From assembly GCF_000835165.1 (NCBI RefSeq), contig NZ_CP007790.1:1116001-1180000 (forward strand): 64,000 bases of DNA, read 5' to 3'. The notes under the pieces were generated by a model that saw only the letters and a program-made list of their open reading frames with translations, made no database searches and was not told the DNA's origin. This stretch comes from Corynebacterium marinum DSM 44953 (GTDB lineage: Bacteria; Actinomycetota; Actinomycetes; Mycobacteriales; Mycobacteriaceae). Below, piece after piece: positions 51,964-61,610 of this stretch; the first letter of the stretch is position 1, and every line of letters begins with the position of its first letter. Both the position numbers and the translations under genes were made by a program.

Positions 51964-54054
51964 ATGGCTTTTGCTGCTGAACACCCTGTGCTGTCCCATT
52001 CCGAGCACCGCCCGGTGGGCGAGATCGAGCGCTCGGACGCCAAGTTCGAGGTCATCTCCGAGTTCGAACCTGCCGGTGACCAGCCGGCGGCGATCAAGGA
52101 GCTTGATGAGCGGCTCAACCGCGGCGAACGTGACATCGTGCTGCTGGGCGCCACGGGTACGGGTAAGTCGGCGACGGCGGCGTGGCTGATCGAGAAGCAG
52201 CAGCGCCCCACGCTGGTGATGGCTCCGAACAAGACGCTGGCGGCGCAGCTGGCCAACGAGCTGCGTGAGCTGCTGCCGAACAACGCGGTCGAGTACTTCG
52301 TCAGCTACTACGACTACTACCAGCCGGAGGCGTACATCGCGCAGACGGACACCTACATCGAGAAGGACTCGTCGATCAACGAGGACGTGGAGCGACTGCG
52401 TCACTCCGCAACGTCGAGCCTGCTCTCGCGTCGCGACGTCGTCGTGGTCTCCTCCGTCTCCTGCATCTACGGCCTGGGCACGCCGCAGTCCTACCTGGAC
52501 CGCTCGGTGGTGCTCAAGGTCGGCGACGAGGTGGAGCGCGACCGTTTCCTGCGCCTGCTGGTGGACATCCAGTACGAGCGCAACGACATCGCCTTCCAGC
52601 GCGGCACCTTCCGCGCGAAGGGCGACACCGTGGACATCATCCCGGCCTACGAGGAGCTGGCGGTGCGGGTGGAGTTCTTCGGCGACGAGGTCGACGCGCT
52701 CTACTACATTCACCCGCTGACCGGCGACGCCGTACGCCAGGTGGAGGAGATCCGCATCTTCCCGGCCACCCACTACGTCGCCGGCCCCGAGCGGATGGAG
52801 AAGGCCGTCGCGGCGATCAAGGCGGAGCTGGCGGAGCGGCTCGCGGACCTGGAGAACCGCGGCAAGCTGCTCGAGGCCCAGCGTCTGCGCATGCGCACTG
52901 AGTACGACCTGGAGATGATCGAGCAGGTCGGTTTCTGCTCCGGCATCGAGAACTACTCCCGGCACATCGACGGCCGCGGCGCAGGCACCTCCCCGGCCAC
53001 GCTCATCGACTATTTCCCGGAGGACTTCCTCACCATCATCGACGAGTCGCATGTCACCGTGCCGCAGATCGGCGGCATGTTCGAGGGCGACATGTCGCGC
53101 AAGCGCAACCTGGTGGAGTTCGGCTTCCGCCTGCCCTCCGCCATGGACAACCGCCCGCTGACGTGGGAGGAGTTCGAGGACCGCGTCGGCCAGACCGTCT
53201 ACCTCTCCGCGACCCCGGGCAAATACGAGATGGCGGCCGCCGGCGGCGAGTTCGTCGAGCAGGTCATCCGCCCGACCGGTCTGGTGGACCCGAAGGTCAC
53301 CGTCAAGCCCACCCAGGGCCAGATCGACGACCTCATCCACGAGATCCGCGGGCGCACCGAGCAGAACGAGCGCGTCCTGGTGACCACCCTGACCAAGAAG
53401 ATGGCCGAGGACCTCACCGACTACCTCCTGGAGAACGGAATCCGGGTCCGCTACCTGCACTCGGACATCGACACCCTCCAGCGCGTCGAGCTGTTGCGCC
53501 AGCTGCGCCTGGGGGAGTACGACGTCCTGGTGGGCATCAACCTTCTGCGGGAGGGCCTCGACCTCCCCGAGGTTTCGCTCGTCGCCATCCTCGACGCCGA
53601 CAAAGAGGGCTTCCTACGCTCCGCCACCTCGCTCATCCAGACCATCGGCCGCGCCGCCCGAAACGTCTCCGGCGAGGTGATCATGTACGCCGACAAGATC
53701 ACCGACTCCATGGCCCAGGCCATCGAGGAGACCGACCGCAGGCGCGAGAAGCAGGTCGCCTACAACACCGAACACGGCGTGGACCCCCAGCCGCTGCGCA
53801 AGAAGATCGCCGACATCCTTGACCAGGTCTACGAGTCGGGCGATGGAGAACGCAGCGGGGGAGAGGCGGCCGTGGTCAAGCGGCCGGACACCTCCGCCAT
53901 GCCCGCCGGGCAGCTGCAGAAGCTTATCGACGACCTCACGGCTCAGATGGGAGCCGCCGCCCGGGAGCTCAAGTTCGAGCTGGCCGGACGCCTGCGCGAC
54001 GAGATCGCCGAGCTGAAGAAGGAGTTGCGGGGCGTCAAGGACGCGGGGATGTAA
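51964..54054 (+). CDS. uvrB: Excinuclease ABC subunit B
   Basis: The 696-residue protein is the damage-verifying helicase-like subunit of nucleotide excision repair. Walker A is '[17 protein letters not shown]' and the beta-hairpin region is '[15 protein letters not shown]'. '[17 protein letters not shown]' follows, then '[11 protein letters not shown]', and the C-terminal UVR domain ('[20 protein letters not shown]') contacts UvrC. A TACCCT box at 51951-51956 ends 7 nt before the ATG, giving a leaderless mRNA. A minus-strand 11-mer repeat lies at 53922-53932. uvrA begins 9 kb downstream. Confidence 0.98.
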   Translation: MAFAAEHPVLSHSEHRPVGEIERSDAKFEVISEFEPAGDQPAAIKELDERLNRGERDIVLLGATGTGKSATAAWLIEKQQRPTLVMAPNKTLAAQLANELRELLPNNAVEYFVSYYDYYQPEAYIAQTDTYIEKDSSINEDVERLRHSATSSLLSRRDVVVVSSVSCIYGLGTPQSYLDRSVVLKVGDEVERDRFLRLLVDIQYERNDIAFQRGTFRAKGDTVDIIPAYEELAVRVEFFGDEVDALYYIHPLTGDAVRQVEEIRIFPATHYVAGPERMEKAVAAIKAELAERLADLENRGKLLEAQRLRMRTEYDLEMIEQVGFCSGIENYSRHIDGRGAGTSPATLIDYFPEDFLTIIDESHVTVPQIGGMFEGDMSRKRNLVEFGFRLPSAMDNRPLTWEEFEDRVGQTVYLSATPGKYEMAAAGGEFVEQVIRPTGLVDPKVTVKPTQGQIDDLIHEIRGRTEQNERVLVTTLTKKMAEDLTDYLLENGIRVRYLHSDIDTLQRVELLRQLRLGEYDVLVGINLLREGLDLPEVSLVAILDADKEGFLRSATSLIQTIGRAARNVSGEVIMYADKITDSMAQAIEETDRRREKQVAYNTEHGVDPQPLRKKIADILDQVYESGDGERSGGEAAVVKRPDTSAMPAGQLQKLIDDLTAQMGAAARELKFELAGRLRDEIAELKKELRGVKDAGM

Positions 54055-54063
54055 AATAGCACC

Positions 54064-54519
54064 ATGATCAAATACTCGAAGATTGCAGTCGGCACCGACG
54101 GTTCCGAGACATCCATGGCCGCGGTCCGCGCCGCCGCCAGCCTGGCCCGCCTCTACGAAGCGAAGCTGGTGATCATGTCCGCATGGCACGCGGCTTCCGG
54201 CCCTCTGCTCAACTCCTCCCATCCGGATCTCGCCTCCGTCGCCGTCAGTGAGGAGGAGGCGGCCGAGCAGCAGCTCCTCAAGGCGAAAGCCGCGGCGGAA
54301 GAGGAGGGCGTGTCCGAAATCGAGCTGCGCAAGGTCGCGGGTGTCCCCGCAGAAGCGATGACCAAGGAGGTCCAGGAAACCGGCATTGACCTGCTCGTGG
54401 TGGGAAACAAGGGCATAAACACCCTGACAGGGAGGGTCTTCGGCAACATCCCCACCGAGGTCGTGCGCAGCTCTTCGGTGAACGTGATGATCGTCAATAC
54501 CGCGGAGCACGGGTCTTAG
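54064..54519 (+). CDS. Universal stress protein 1
   Basis: The 151-residue protein is a single UspA domain: 'KIAVGTDGSETSMAAVRAAA' at the N-terminus, and the ATP-binding motif 'LLVVGNKGINTLTGRVFGNI' near the C-terminus. A TAAAAT box ends 6 nt before the ATG, so this gene has its own leaderless start just after uvrB. A paralogue follows 63 nt downstream, suggesting a tandem duplication. Confidence 0.92.
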   Translation: MIKYSKIAVGTDGSETSMAAVRAAASLARLYEAKLVIMSAWHAASGPLLNSSHPDLASVAVSEEEAAEQQLLKAKAAAEEEGVSEIELRKVAGVPAEAMTKEVQETGIDLLVVGNKGINTLTGRVFGNIPTEVVRSSSVNVMIVNTAEHGS

Positions 54520-54582
54520 TCCTTAAAGGTTGTTAAACTAGGGCGCAACCAACATTCCTGAGGAAAGGTCCCAACAGATCCC

Positions 54583-55023
54583 ATGAGCGACTACCAGAAG
54601 ATCGTCGTCGGCACGGACGGCTCGAAGTCTTCCCTGCTGGCTGTTGAGCGCGCTGCCAAGATTGCCGCTGCCTTTGACGCGACCCTCATCATCGGCTGCG
54701 CCTACTACGAGAACAAGGACGAGGCCTCCCAGACCCTCCGTCAGGATTCCGTTACCATTCTCGGCGATGACACCGCCCAGAAGAACCTCGCCGCAGGTGA
54801 AGAGGCCGCCCGCAAGGCTGGCGCCACCAAGGTCGAGCAGGCCGTCCGCCCGGGCACCCCGGTCGAGGCCCTTATGGCCATCGTCAACGAGTCCAACGCC
54901 GACCTGCTGGTCGTGGGCAACCGTGGCATCAACTCCCTGACCGGCCGCCTGCTGGGCTCCGTCCCGGCTGACGTCGCGCGTCAGTCGGACTGCGACGTGA
55001 TGATTGTTCACACGGTCTCTTAA
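54583..55023 (+). CDS. Universal stress protein 2
   Basis: The 146-residue UspA-domain protein has 'KIVVGTDGSKSSLLAVERAA' and 'LLVVGNRGINSLTGRLLGSV', close to its neighbour. TAAACT at about 54533 is a likely -10 box, leaving a leader of around 40 nt, and AGGAAAGG lies before the ATG. Its codon use is more strongly biased than that of the first copy, suggesting higher expression. Confidence 0.92.
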   Translation: MSDYQKIVVGTDGSKSSLLAVERAAKIAAAFDATLIIGCAYYENKDEASQTLRQDSVTILGDDTAQKNLAAGEEAARKAGATKVEQAVRPGTPVEALMAIVNESNADLLVVGNRGINSLTGRLLGSVPADVARQSDCDVMIVHTVS

Positions 55024-55049
55024 GCGGCTTGTGCCTCAGAAGCACTGAC

Positions 55050-55086
55050 GCGGCCCCCGGGAGGAGATCCTGGGGGCCGCGTTGTC
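55050..55086 (+). terminator. Terminator after the usp pair
   Basis: GCGGCCCCC (55050-55058) pairs with GGGGGCCGC (55072-55080), and inner bases GGGA/TCCT extend the stem. The tail GTTGTCGTT is only moderately T-rich. Confidence 0.65.
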
Positions 55087-55108
55087 GTTAATGGTGGGGT
55101 GAGACCAT

Positions 55109-56953
55109 CTATTCCTCCTCCGGGTTCCCCTCCACGAAGGCTTCCTCTTCAAAGTGGGAAGAATCCTCGGCGGCGGTCCCCTGACTGATGTCCCGCTGGA
55201 CCTTCTTGTCCAGCACAGATTCGATCAAGAGGCAGAGCTGCTCCCGGCGGGTGCTGAAGAAGTTCCGGAAGTTATCTGTACGCAGATTTTCCGGCTCAAT
55301 CAGGTGGCCCCTGAGCAGAGCATCGAGCATCTCGTCGTCGATGCCGGCCTGTTCCTTGATCTTGTCCAGGTAGGACGACGGGGCCACACCTCCGATGACG
55401 CGGTTGGTGCGGGCACCGAGCATGGTCTTGTTCACGATGCTCTCCCGGTGTTCATCATCGATGCCGTTTTCATTGCACCAGCGCTGCGGGAAAATATGGT
55501 GAATGTCCACCGCCATGTCCTTGTGCTGGACCGCCCCAAAAGCCTTGTCCTCCATCCAGTCACGGGCACCGCCCGCCATGACCAAGGCGGCGACTCCCTT
55601 ATAAGCGGCAGAGTTGCGGGTCCGCATGGAATGCAGTCGGGACTCTGTGAAGTTGGCGTCCGCCACGGTCCGGGGAGTCGGGCTCTCCCCATCGACCGCC
55701 CAGGCAGGCACACCCTCGATGTCCCGAACGAAGCGTGTCTCAGTCGCAGAACCGTACAGCTCACCCAACACACCGGACCAGAACCAGGTGGACAACCGGG
55801 CACTGACCGAATGCATGTCCGCCTTCTGGCCCAGCACTACCCGGATGGCTGCCAGAGGAACCAACTGCTTCGGGTACGGAACATCACGGTGGCTGAAAAT
55901 ATGGCGATCTGCCAAAAACCCGGAGGCCCAGATGAAGGCGTCTCGCAGCGGGTCTCGCCATTCGAGGTAGTCGGTCAGCTCGAGCTTGAGGACATCTTCA
56001 CGTTTCGCCGAGATCGCGGGTGGGCGGGTGGAGGTACTGGCGAGATTTCGCTTGCGGGTGGCCAGCATCGTGACCGCCTGGAGGAAATCCGTGTTCTCCA
56101 CGCCCGCCAGGACAGGAAAATCCACCCATTTCTTCTTTGTCTCCTGCCAGTCATCATTGAGCCGGAAATCGGAACCGGTCTCGTTGTAGAAATCGGCGTC
56201 GCCAGCGAACACCGCGGTGAGGAGCTCAAAGACGTTCAGCGGCAGGCCGCCGATGTTGACTTTCTCGAAGACCGTGGCCACAGCAGCCTTGTCCGTCTGT
56301 GCGTCCAGCTCAATGGCGGGGATGTTGTACTTCCCGGCCTGGGAGACGAATTTGTCCTGGAAGCTGAACGCGAGACTCTTATCTTCGTGGCCGAAAAGCC
56401 ATTCCATTGACCCGGTAGCGTCGAAAAGTAGGTTCAGTGGGTAGTAACCTTCTGCACGCTGCTTTTCCGGCGTGCTGAGATCCAGGACGATATCGCGATC
56501 GAAGTTCTTCCTGATCACTCCGTCTCCGGGTACTGATATCACCGCTTCGTCCATACGGTTCACGTCTTCGAGGGCTCGCGCCATGTGGGCGAAGTACCGG
56601 CGCTCAAGGAGCTTGCCGCGAACATCCTTGGTGTGGACCACCCCGCCACCGGTCAGCGCCTGTGTGAGCGAGGTCAGACGCTGCTGTCCGTCAAGGAGGA
56701 GCTTCTCAGGCTCGGTACCGGGCTCCAGGTCGACGCCGGTGATCGGGCGAGGCTTGAAGCGCACCAGTGCGTTGTTGGTCTCCAGCAACATCACCACGCC
56801 CATGGGATGGCCTCGCAGCACCGTGATCAACAACTGGCGGATCCGTTCGTCGTCCCACTTGTAACCGCGCTGGAAATCAGGCAGTTGGATCTTCCCCGAA
56901 CGGGTTTCCTCCAGGTACTGGGACAACGTATACATCGGGGTCTGGAAACCCAT
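55109..56953 (-). CDS. DUF262/DUF1524 protein (GmrSD-like)
   Basis: The 614-residue protein begins with a DUF262 ParB/Srx-like domain: 'GKIQLPDFQRGYKWDDERIR' and the nucleotide-binding 'KLLLDGQQRLTSLTQAL'. The C-terminal DUF1524 part contains an HNH-type core 'VDIHHIFPQRWCNENG' and 'NKTMLGARTNRVIGG'. This pairing occurs in type IV restriction enzymes (GmrSD, SspE, BrxU), which cut modified phage DNA in an NTP-dependent way. ATG 56953 has AAGGAG 5 nt upstream. It is the third gene of the mazG-helicase-DUF262 run, 87 nt after the helicase. Confidence 0.82.
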   Translation of the reverse strand: MGFQTPMYTLSQYLEETRSGKIQLPDFQRGYKWDDERIRQLLITVLRGHPMGVVMLLETNNALVRFKPRPITGVDLEPGTEPEKLLLDGQQRLTSLTQALTGGGVVHTKDVRGKLLERRYFAHMARALEDVNRMDEAVISVPGDGVIRKNFDRDIVLDLSTPEKQRAEGYYPLNLLFDATGSMEWLFGHEDKSLAFSFQDKFVSQAGKYNIPAIELDAQTDKAAVATVFEKVNIGGLPLNVFELLTAVFAGDADFYNETGSDFRLNDDWQETKKKWVDFPVLAGVENTDFLQAVTMLATRKRNLASTSTRPPAISAKREDVLKLELTDYLEWRDPLRDAFIWASGFLADRHIFSHRDVPYPKQLVPLAAIRVVLGQKADMHSVSARLSTWFWSGVLGELYGSATETRFVRDIEGVPAWAVDGESPTPRTVADANFTESRLHSMRTRNSAAYKGVAALVMAGGARDWMEDKAFGAVQHKDMAVDIHHIFPQRWCNENGIDDEHRESIVNKTMLGARTNRVIGGVAPSSYLDKIKEQAGIDDEMLDALLRGHLIEPENLRTDNFRNFFSTRREQLCLLIESVLDKKVQRDISQGTAAEDSSHFEEEAFVEGNPEEE

Positions 56954-57040
56954 GGCGACTCCTTGAATTGAGAGCAGTTTTTTAAAGGCTTCTAAATCCA
57001 AGGTAGGTGAAAATTAAGAATGCCGTCTCTTCAATCGCAT

Positions 57041-58795
57041 TCAAGCAACCACCGGGAAGTACCTGCCGAGATATTTCCGCAACCCCGGGTCGACAACGTG
57101 GATGAAGGTGCCGCGGATACCGCGCGTCATCAGGACAGCGTAGATGTTGGTGATCAACGACTGGAGAAATTCATTCGTCGTGGGGCGATTACGCACCGTG
57201 ATGTTCTGCTTGCCGAAGGAATCGTGGTAGCTGTCGCGGTCGATGAACAACTCGTTCCTCCACGGGTCGTAGCGCAGGTCGGGCCCGATGATCACACCCG
57301 CGTAGTTGAGGTCGTAGCCCTGGATGGTGTGGATGGAGCCGGCCTCCTCGAGGGCCGTGGGTGAATTCACCCAGTCGACGACAACTCTGTTCCATTGGAA
57401 CTCAACACCCTCACCGAGGTCGATGTCCATGGCCGTCTTGTCCTTCTTCGACTTCCACGGCCAGGCGTAGCCCGCGACGATGCGGGACAGGCCGTGCTCG
57501 GCCTCCCGCGCTTTGATCAGTTCGACGAGCCTGCGGGGAGAGTCGACCAGCCCGACTTCGTAGTTGCCGAAGGTCAGGCGCTCTGAAGGGGGAGCGGGGG
57601 AGAAGACGTTGTAGACGTAACTGATGTAGTCGTTGCCGCCCATGCTCCGCATCTGGGTGTGGAGTTTGTAGCGTCGGTCGCGCGGCACGTCGGATAGCAG
57701 CTCAAGGTACTCCTCCTCCGGCAGGTCCTGGGGCCGGACGGACTGCTTGAGGTCGAGCATCAGAATCAGATTCTTCGCCTTGGCCCGCAGCCAGTCGAGC
57801 TGGGAAGCCTGGGGGCGGTCACCGCCGAAGAGGTCGGCGTTGATGCTCTGGAATCTCTTGTTGGCGGGCCCCGAGGACTGGGAGGAGAACTGGTTGAGCC
57901 GGTGTGCCTCGTCCACGATGAGAATGTCGAATTCGCCCCGATCCTCCGCCACCTCGTGCGGCGTCATCACCATCTCTTCCTTCAACCCGGGGGTTTTGGT
58001 GAAGACGTTTTTCAGCGATTTACGCAGGGATTGCTGCGGGATGACCATCCCGATCCGAAGCCCCTCGAAAAGCCGCACTGTGTCCTCGACGAAAAACTCG
58101 GAGAACATTGTGTCGGTGTCTGCCTCATGACGGTCGCGGTGGACGGAAATATCGGAGATCAGTTTCATCAGGTAGACGGCCACGACGGTCTTTCCCGTGC
58201 CGGGATCACCTTCGATGACGACGAGGTTGTTCTGTTCCTTCTTCTTCGACAGATCCTCGACCAGACCCTCCATGATGTCCACCGCCGCGATGGCCTGGTC
58301 TTCGTTGAGCGCCTTGAAAGGGGAGAGCTTGAACAGCTCGGAGTTGACGATCTCCGGGATGCCCCGGTTGAAGACCCCGGCCGTGAGCAGCTCGTTGAAG
58401 ATCTCGTCGAAGACCCGGGTGTACTTCTCCCGCTCGTAGTAGTCGGCGTCGACCACGCCGGTGTTGCGGTTGAGGACGTCATTCGTCCCGTCGCCGGCGG
58501 CGTACTTGATCAGGTACGACTCAAGATCCAGGCACACCGATTTGTTGAAGGTGTCGTCCAGCACCACCCGGATCGTCTTGAGCTTCTCCTGCTTCTCCTT
58601 GTTGTCCAGGTGCTGACGCATGCGCGAGCTGAAGTTTCGCGTTTCTCCCAGGTAGATGGACCCCCTGGCGCCTCTACCCTCGGGTGGGCTGTTGAGGACG
58701 TAGACGACGGGCCAGTTGCTCAATTTCGACGCCCTCGGCAACTCTCTCACCGAGCCGGAAGTAAATTCAAACTCTTCTATCTTAAAGCCGGTCAT
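57041..58795 (-). CDS. GIY-YIG/DUF2075 (Schlafen-like) helicase
   Basis: The 584-residue protein opens with a GIY-YIG domain at about residues 25-115 ('VVYVLNSPPEGRGARGSIYL', 'GETRNFSSRMRQHL', Glu in 'DLESYLIKY'). The DUF2075 P-loop motor follows: Walker A 'VIEGDPGTGKTVVAVYLMKL', DEAH box 'ILIVDEAHRLNQ', and 'TIQGYDLNYAGVIIGPDLRY' near the end. It looks like an NTP-driven nuclease or remodeller acting on nucleic acid. ATG 58795 overlaps the mazG 3' end by 14 nt, so expression depends on mazG. This architecture is known in genomes as a predicted protein; its activity is not established. Confidence 0.83.
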   Translation of the reverse strand: MTGFKIEEFEFTSGSVRELPRASKLSNWPVVYVLNSPPEGRGARGSIYLGETRNFSSRMRQHLDNKEKQEKLKTIRVVLDDTFNKSVCLDLESYLIKYAAGDGTNDVLNRNTGVVDADYYEREKYTRVFDEIFNELLTAGVFNRGIPEIVNSELFKLSPFKALNEDQAIAAVDIMEGLVEDLSKKKEQNNLVVIEGDPGTGKTVVAVYLMKLISDISVHRDRHEADTDTMFSEFFVEDTVRLFEGLRIGMVIPQQSLRKSLKNVFTKTPGLKEEMVMTPHEVAEDRGEFDILIVDEAHRLNQFSSQSSGPANKRFQSINADLFGGDRPQASQLDWLRAKAKNLILMLDLKQSVRPQDLPEEEYLELLSDVPRDRRYKLHTQMRSMGGNDYISYVYNVFSPAPPSERLTFGNYEVGLVDSPRRLVELIKAREAEHGLSRIVAGYAWPWKSKKDKTAMDIDLGEGVEFQWNRVVVDWVNSPTALEEAGSIHTIQGYDLNYAGVIIGPDLRYDPWRNELFIDRDSYHDSFGKQNITVRNRPTTNEFLQSLITNIYAVLMTRGIRGTFIHVVDPGLRKYLGRYFPVVA

Positions 58796-59102
58796 ATTTA
58801 TCCGATCGTCCGCGGGACTTCTCCACCGGGTACTTCTCATTGGTGATCGCCAGTTTCGCCCTCACGAGCTCGTCGGGATTTTCGCCGAGGAGATCCGCCA
58901 GCAGATAGGCGTAGGTGAGGACGTCCGCCAACTCGCTCCTGAGCTCCTCGGGCTCCGCGGAATCGTTCCACTGGAAACACTCGAGAAGTTCGGCGGCTTC
59001 GATGCTGATGCTTTTGGCGAGGGTCTCAGGAGTATGGAATTGGGCCCAGTCCCGTTCGCGAACGAAGTCGCGGAGCCGCGCGAGAATTTCTTCACTGGCC
59101 AT
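58782..59102 (-). CDS. MazG-like nucleotide pyrophosphohydrolase
   Basis: The 106-residue all-alpha protein shows the MazG metal-binding helices: 'SIEAAELLECFQW' and 'ELADVLTYAYLLADLLG', with 'EKYPVEKSRGRSDKYDRL' at the end. It should hydrolyse a non-canonical or canonical NTP to NMP and pyrophosphate. A TACACT box ends 6 nt before the ATG, so this is the leaderless first gene of the operon with the GIY-YIG/DUF2075 helicase. Nucleotide depletion or alarmone removal during phage infection is a conceivable role (inference). Confidence 0.88.
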   Translation of the reverse strand: MASEEILARLRDFVRERDWAQFHTPETLAKSISIEAAELLECFQWNDSAEPEELRSELADVLTYAYLLADLLGENPDELVRAKLAITNEKYPVEKSRGRSDKYDRL

Positions 59103-59321
59103 TGCACCAGTGTATCCGTGCCCCGTAGGCGGAGGTCACTACGTTCGGCGAGGAGCCGGGCGTTCCTGGGGTGGGTACCACCGGAGTCGAAACCAGGAAG
59201 TCGAGATCAGGGAGAGGAGTTCGCCCCTGCTCTCGACCTCGAGGGTAGCCCTCTCGACTCTCTGATCTCCTCCAGGCGGGGAGCCTCACCGACCCGCCGC
59301 CACCCCGGACAGTCACAACCC

Positions 59322-61490
59322 CTACTCCGGCAGCTCGCCCACCACCGTCAACGTCTGCGTCGCCCGCGTGACCGCCACATAGAGGTCCTGCCAGCCCTGC
59401 GGGGAGGCCTCGACAATCTGCTTCGGGTCAACGACCACCACGTGGTCGAACTCCAGGCCCTTGATCTCGGTGACGTTCGAGACGTCGATAACCTTGGTCA
59501 AGCCCTCCGCAGGCGTCTCCCAGGAAGAACCCGCCGGCAGGAAACGAACCGGTACGCCGGACTCGCGGATGGCCACGGCCGGGGTGGCGTCCGGGTCGAT
59601 GCGCGCGAGAACGGCGTTGGCCACCTCCATGATCTCCACCGGGGTGCGGTAGTTCACGGTCAGCTCGTGGTGGCGGAAACGGGTTCCCACATAGGGCTCC
59701 ATCGTCGCGGCCCAGGTGTCCACGCCGGCGGGGGAGCCGGTCTGGGCGGTGTCGCCGACCAGGGTCATCCAGCGGGCCGGGCTGCGGCGGAAGACCATGC
59801 GCCATTCCATGGGGGAGAGCTCCTGGGCTTCGTCGACGATGACGTGGCCGTAGGCCCACTGCAGGTCCGCGCGGGCGCGTTCGGCGGTGGAGCGGGAGTC
59901 GCGCACCAGCTGGCGGGTGGCGAGTTCCTTGGCGGAGATGACGTCGGTGGCGGCGAGGTGCTCGGCGTCGAAGATGTCGCCGAGGTCGTCGTCGTCCACC
60001 GATGCGGAGGATTCGAGGATGTCCAGTGCGTCCTGGGCGTCCTCGATCTGCTCGTCCCAGCTCTGGGCCTCGGCCTTCTCCTCGTCCGGCAGGCCGACCA
60101 GCACGGCGAGCTCGTCGAGCAGCGCCGCGTCGGAGGCCGCCCAGGCCGAGCCCTCGGGCCGCCAGAGCGCTTCACGGGTCTCGTCGTCGTAGCCGGCGGC
60201 GGCGACGTCGATGGCGGCGGCGTCCTCCAGCAGCCCGCGCAGGACACCCTCGGGGCTGAGCTCCGGCCAGAACTCCTCGATGAGCTTCTCCACGCCCGGT
60301 TCCTCCGCCAGGTCGTCGTGCAGCTGGTCGATGTCTGCCCGAGAGAGCAGGTTGGCCCCGCCCAGGGGATCCTCGCCGATGCGCTTGGCCAGCTGCGCGG
60401 CCAGCAGTTCGATGAGGTGCTCCGCGAAGACTGCTCGGGCCTCGTTGTGCGGCCGGCGCGAGCGGCGGGCGCGGGTGCGGGCGGCCTTGACCATGGCGGC
60501 GTCGACAAGCAGGCGCAGCGAGCCGTGGGGGAGTTCGACGGGGGCGTCGGGAAGCGTCTGGTGGGCGCGCACGGCCTCGCGGAGGATGGTCACCATCTCC
60601 TCCGAGCCCTTGATCTCCCGGGTGAGCAGGGACTCGGGAGCGGCGCCGTGGACGCCGGGGTAGAGGTCACCGACGGTGCTCAGGACCACGCCGGTTTCGC
60701 CGAGTTCCGGCAGGACGCGGGAGATGTAGTCCAGGAAGGTGCGGTTGGGCCCGACGATGAGCACGCCGGACTTCGTCAGCTGCTCGCGTGCGGTGTAGAG
60801 CAGGTAGGCCACCCGGTGCAGCGCCACTGCGGTCTTGCCGGTGCCGGGGCCGCCCTCGACGACCATGACGCCGCGGGTCTCGTCGCGGATGATGAGGTCC
60901 TGCTCGCGCTGGATCGTCTCCACGATGGACTTCATGTGGCCGGTACGCGCGGCCTTCATCGCCGCCACCAGCGCGGACTCGCCGCCGACGCCTTCCAGGC
61001 CCTCGCCGGCGTGCTCGCCGGAGAGCCACTCGTCGTCGACACCGGTGACCTCGCGGCCCTTCGTCCGGATGTGCCGGCGCAGGGTCACCCCCTCCGGCTG
61101 GGCGGTGGTGGCCAGGTAAAAGGGGCGGGCCATGGGCACGCGCCAGTCCAGCAGCAGGGTGCGGTAGCCCTCCTCGCGTACGTCCAGGCCCATGCGGCCG
61201 ATGTAGCGGCGGTCCAGCTCCGGGTGGCCGGGGACCGGGTTCTCGGGGTCGTCCGAATCGATGTCGATGCGCCCGAACACCAGACCCAGCTGCGCCAGGT
61301 TGAGACGGTCGAGCTTGGAGTTCAGGGCGTGGTACTCGGTCTCACGCCGGATCAGCGCATCCGCGTCCGGGTTTGCGGGGTCCACCTCCAGCTGCACCTG
61401 GCGCAGCCGCTCGTTGGCGGTCGAGACTTCCTCGTCGAGCCGGGCGAAGAGGTCGTCGACGTAAGCCTGTTCTTTCGCGATCTCACTCAC
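59322..61490 (-). CDS. HelD/HelR-type UvrD-like ATPase (RNA-polymerase recycling)
   Basis: The 722-residue protein begins with an N-terminal antiparallel coiled coil ('EQAYVDDLFARLDEEVSTAN'). Split motor domains follow: Walker A 'VVEGGPGTGKTAVALHRVAY', DEAQ-type 'VIVDEAQELSPMEW', and C-terminal 'IKGLEFDHVVVVDP' and 'YVAVTRATQTL'. This is the HelD layout, in which the protein enters RNA-polymerase channels and frees stalled complexes; the actinobacterial form can protect against rifampicin. GTG 61490 has AGGGAGG 10 nt upstream; TTG 61514 does not. Confidence 0.85.
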   Translation of the reverse strand: MSEIAKEQAYVDDLFARLDEEVSTANERLRQVQLEVDPANPDADALIRRETEYHALNSKLDRLNLAQLGLVFGRIDIDSDDPENPVPGHPELDRRYIGRMGLDVREEGYRTLLLDWRVPMARPFYLATTAQPEGVTLRRHIRTKGREVTGVDDEWLSGEHAGEGLEGVGGESALVAAMKAARTGHMKSIVETIQREQDLIIRDETRGVMVVEGGPGTGKTAVALHRVAYLLYTAREQLTKSGVLIVGPNRTFLDYISRVLPELGETGVVLSTVGDLYPGVHGAAPESLLTREIKGSEEMVTILREAVRAHQTLPDAPVELPHGSLRLLVDAAMVKAARTRARRSRRPHNEARAVFAEHLIELLAAQLAKRIGEDPLGGANLLSRADIDQLHDDLAEEPGVEKLIEEFWPELSPEGVLRGLLEDAAAIDVAAAGYDDETREALWRPEGSAWAASDAALLDELAVLVGLPDEEKAEAQSWDEQIEDAQDALDILESSASVDDDDLGDIFDAEHLAATDVISAKELATRQLVRDSRSTAERARADLQWAYGHVIVDEAQELSPMEWRMVFRRSPARWMTLVGDTAQTGSPAGVDTWAATMEPYVGTRFRHHELTVNYRTPVEIMEVANAVLARIDPDATPAVAIRESGVPVRFLPAGSSWETPAEGLTKVIDVSNVTEIKGLEFDHVVVVDPKQIVEASPQGWQDLYVAVTRATQTLTVVGELPE

Positions 61491-61610
61491 GTGTGCATTA
61501 CCTCCCTGAGACAAACGGATGATCCACCATACCCGAGGCCCTGGGCCCGGGAAACAGCGAAGCGGGCCCGGCCCCCGCGTGGGGAGCCGGACCCGCCGGA
61601 TCGGTGACGA

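Noticed and set aside
59092-59316. A 74-codon minus-strand ORF between mazG and the HelD-type gene
   Set aside because: Arg/Gly/Pro-rich, with no ribosome-binding site or homology that I can see. The 200-base gap is treated as non-coding.
58716-61607. A 963-codon open frame opposite the HelD-type gene
   Set aside because: It mirrors the codon structure of HelD and mazG and shows no recognisable domain.
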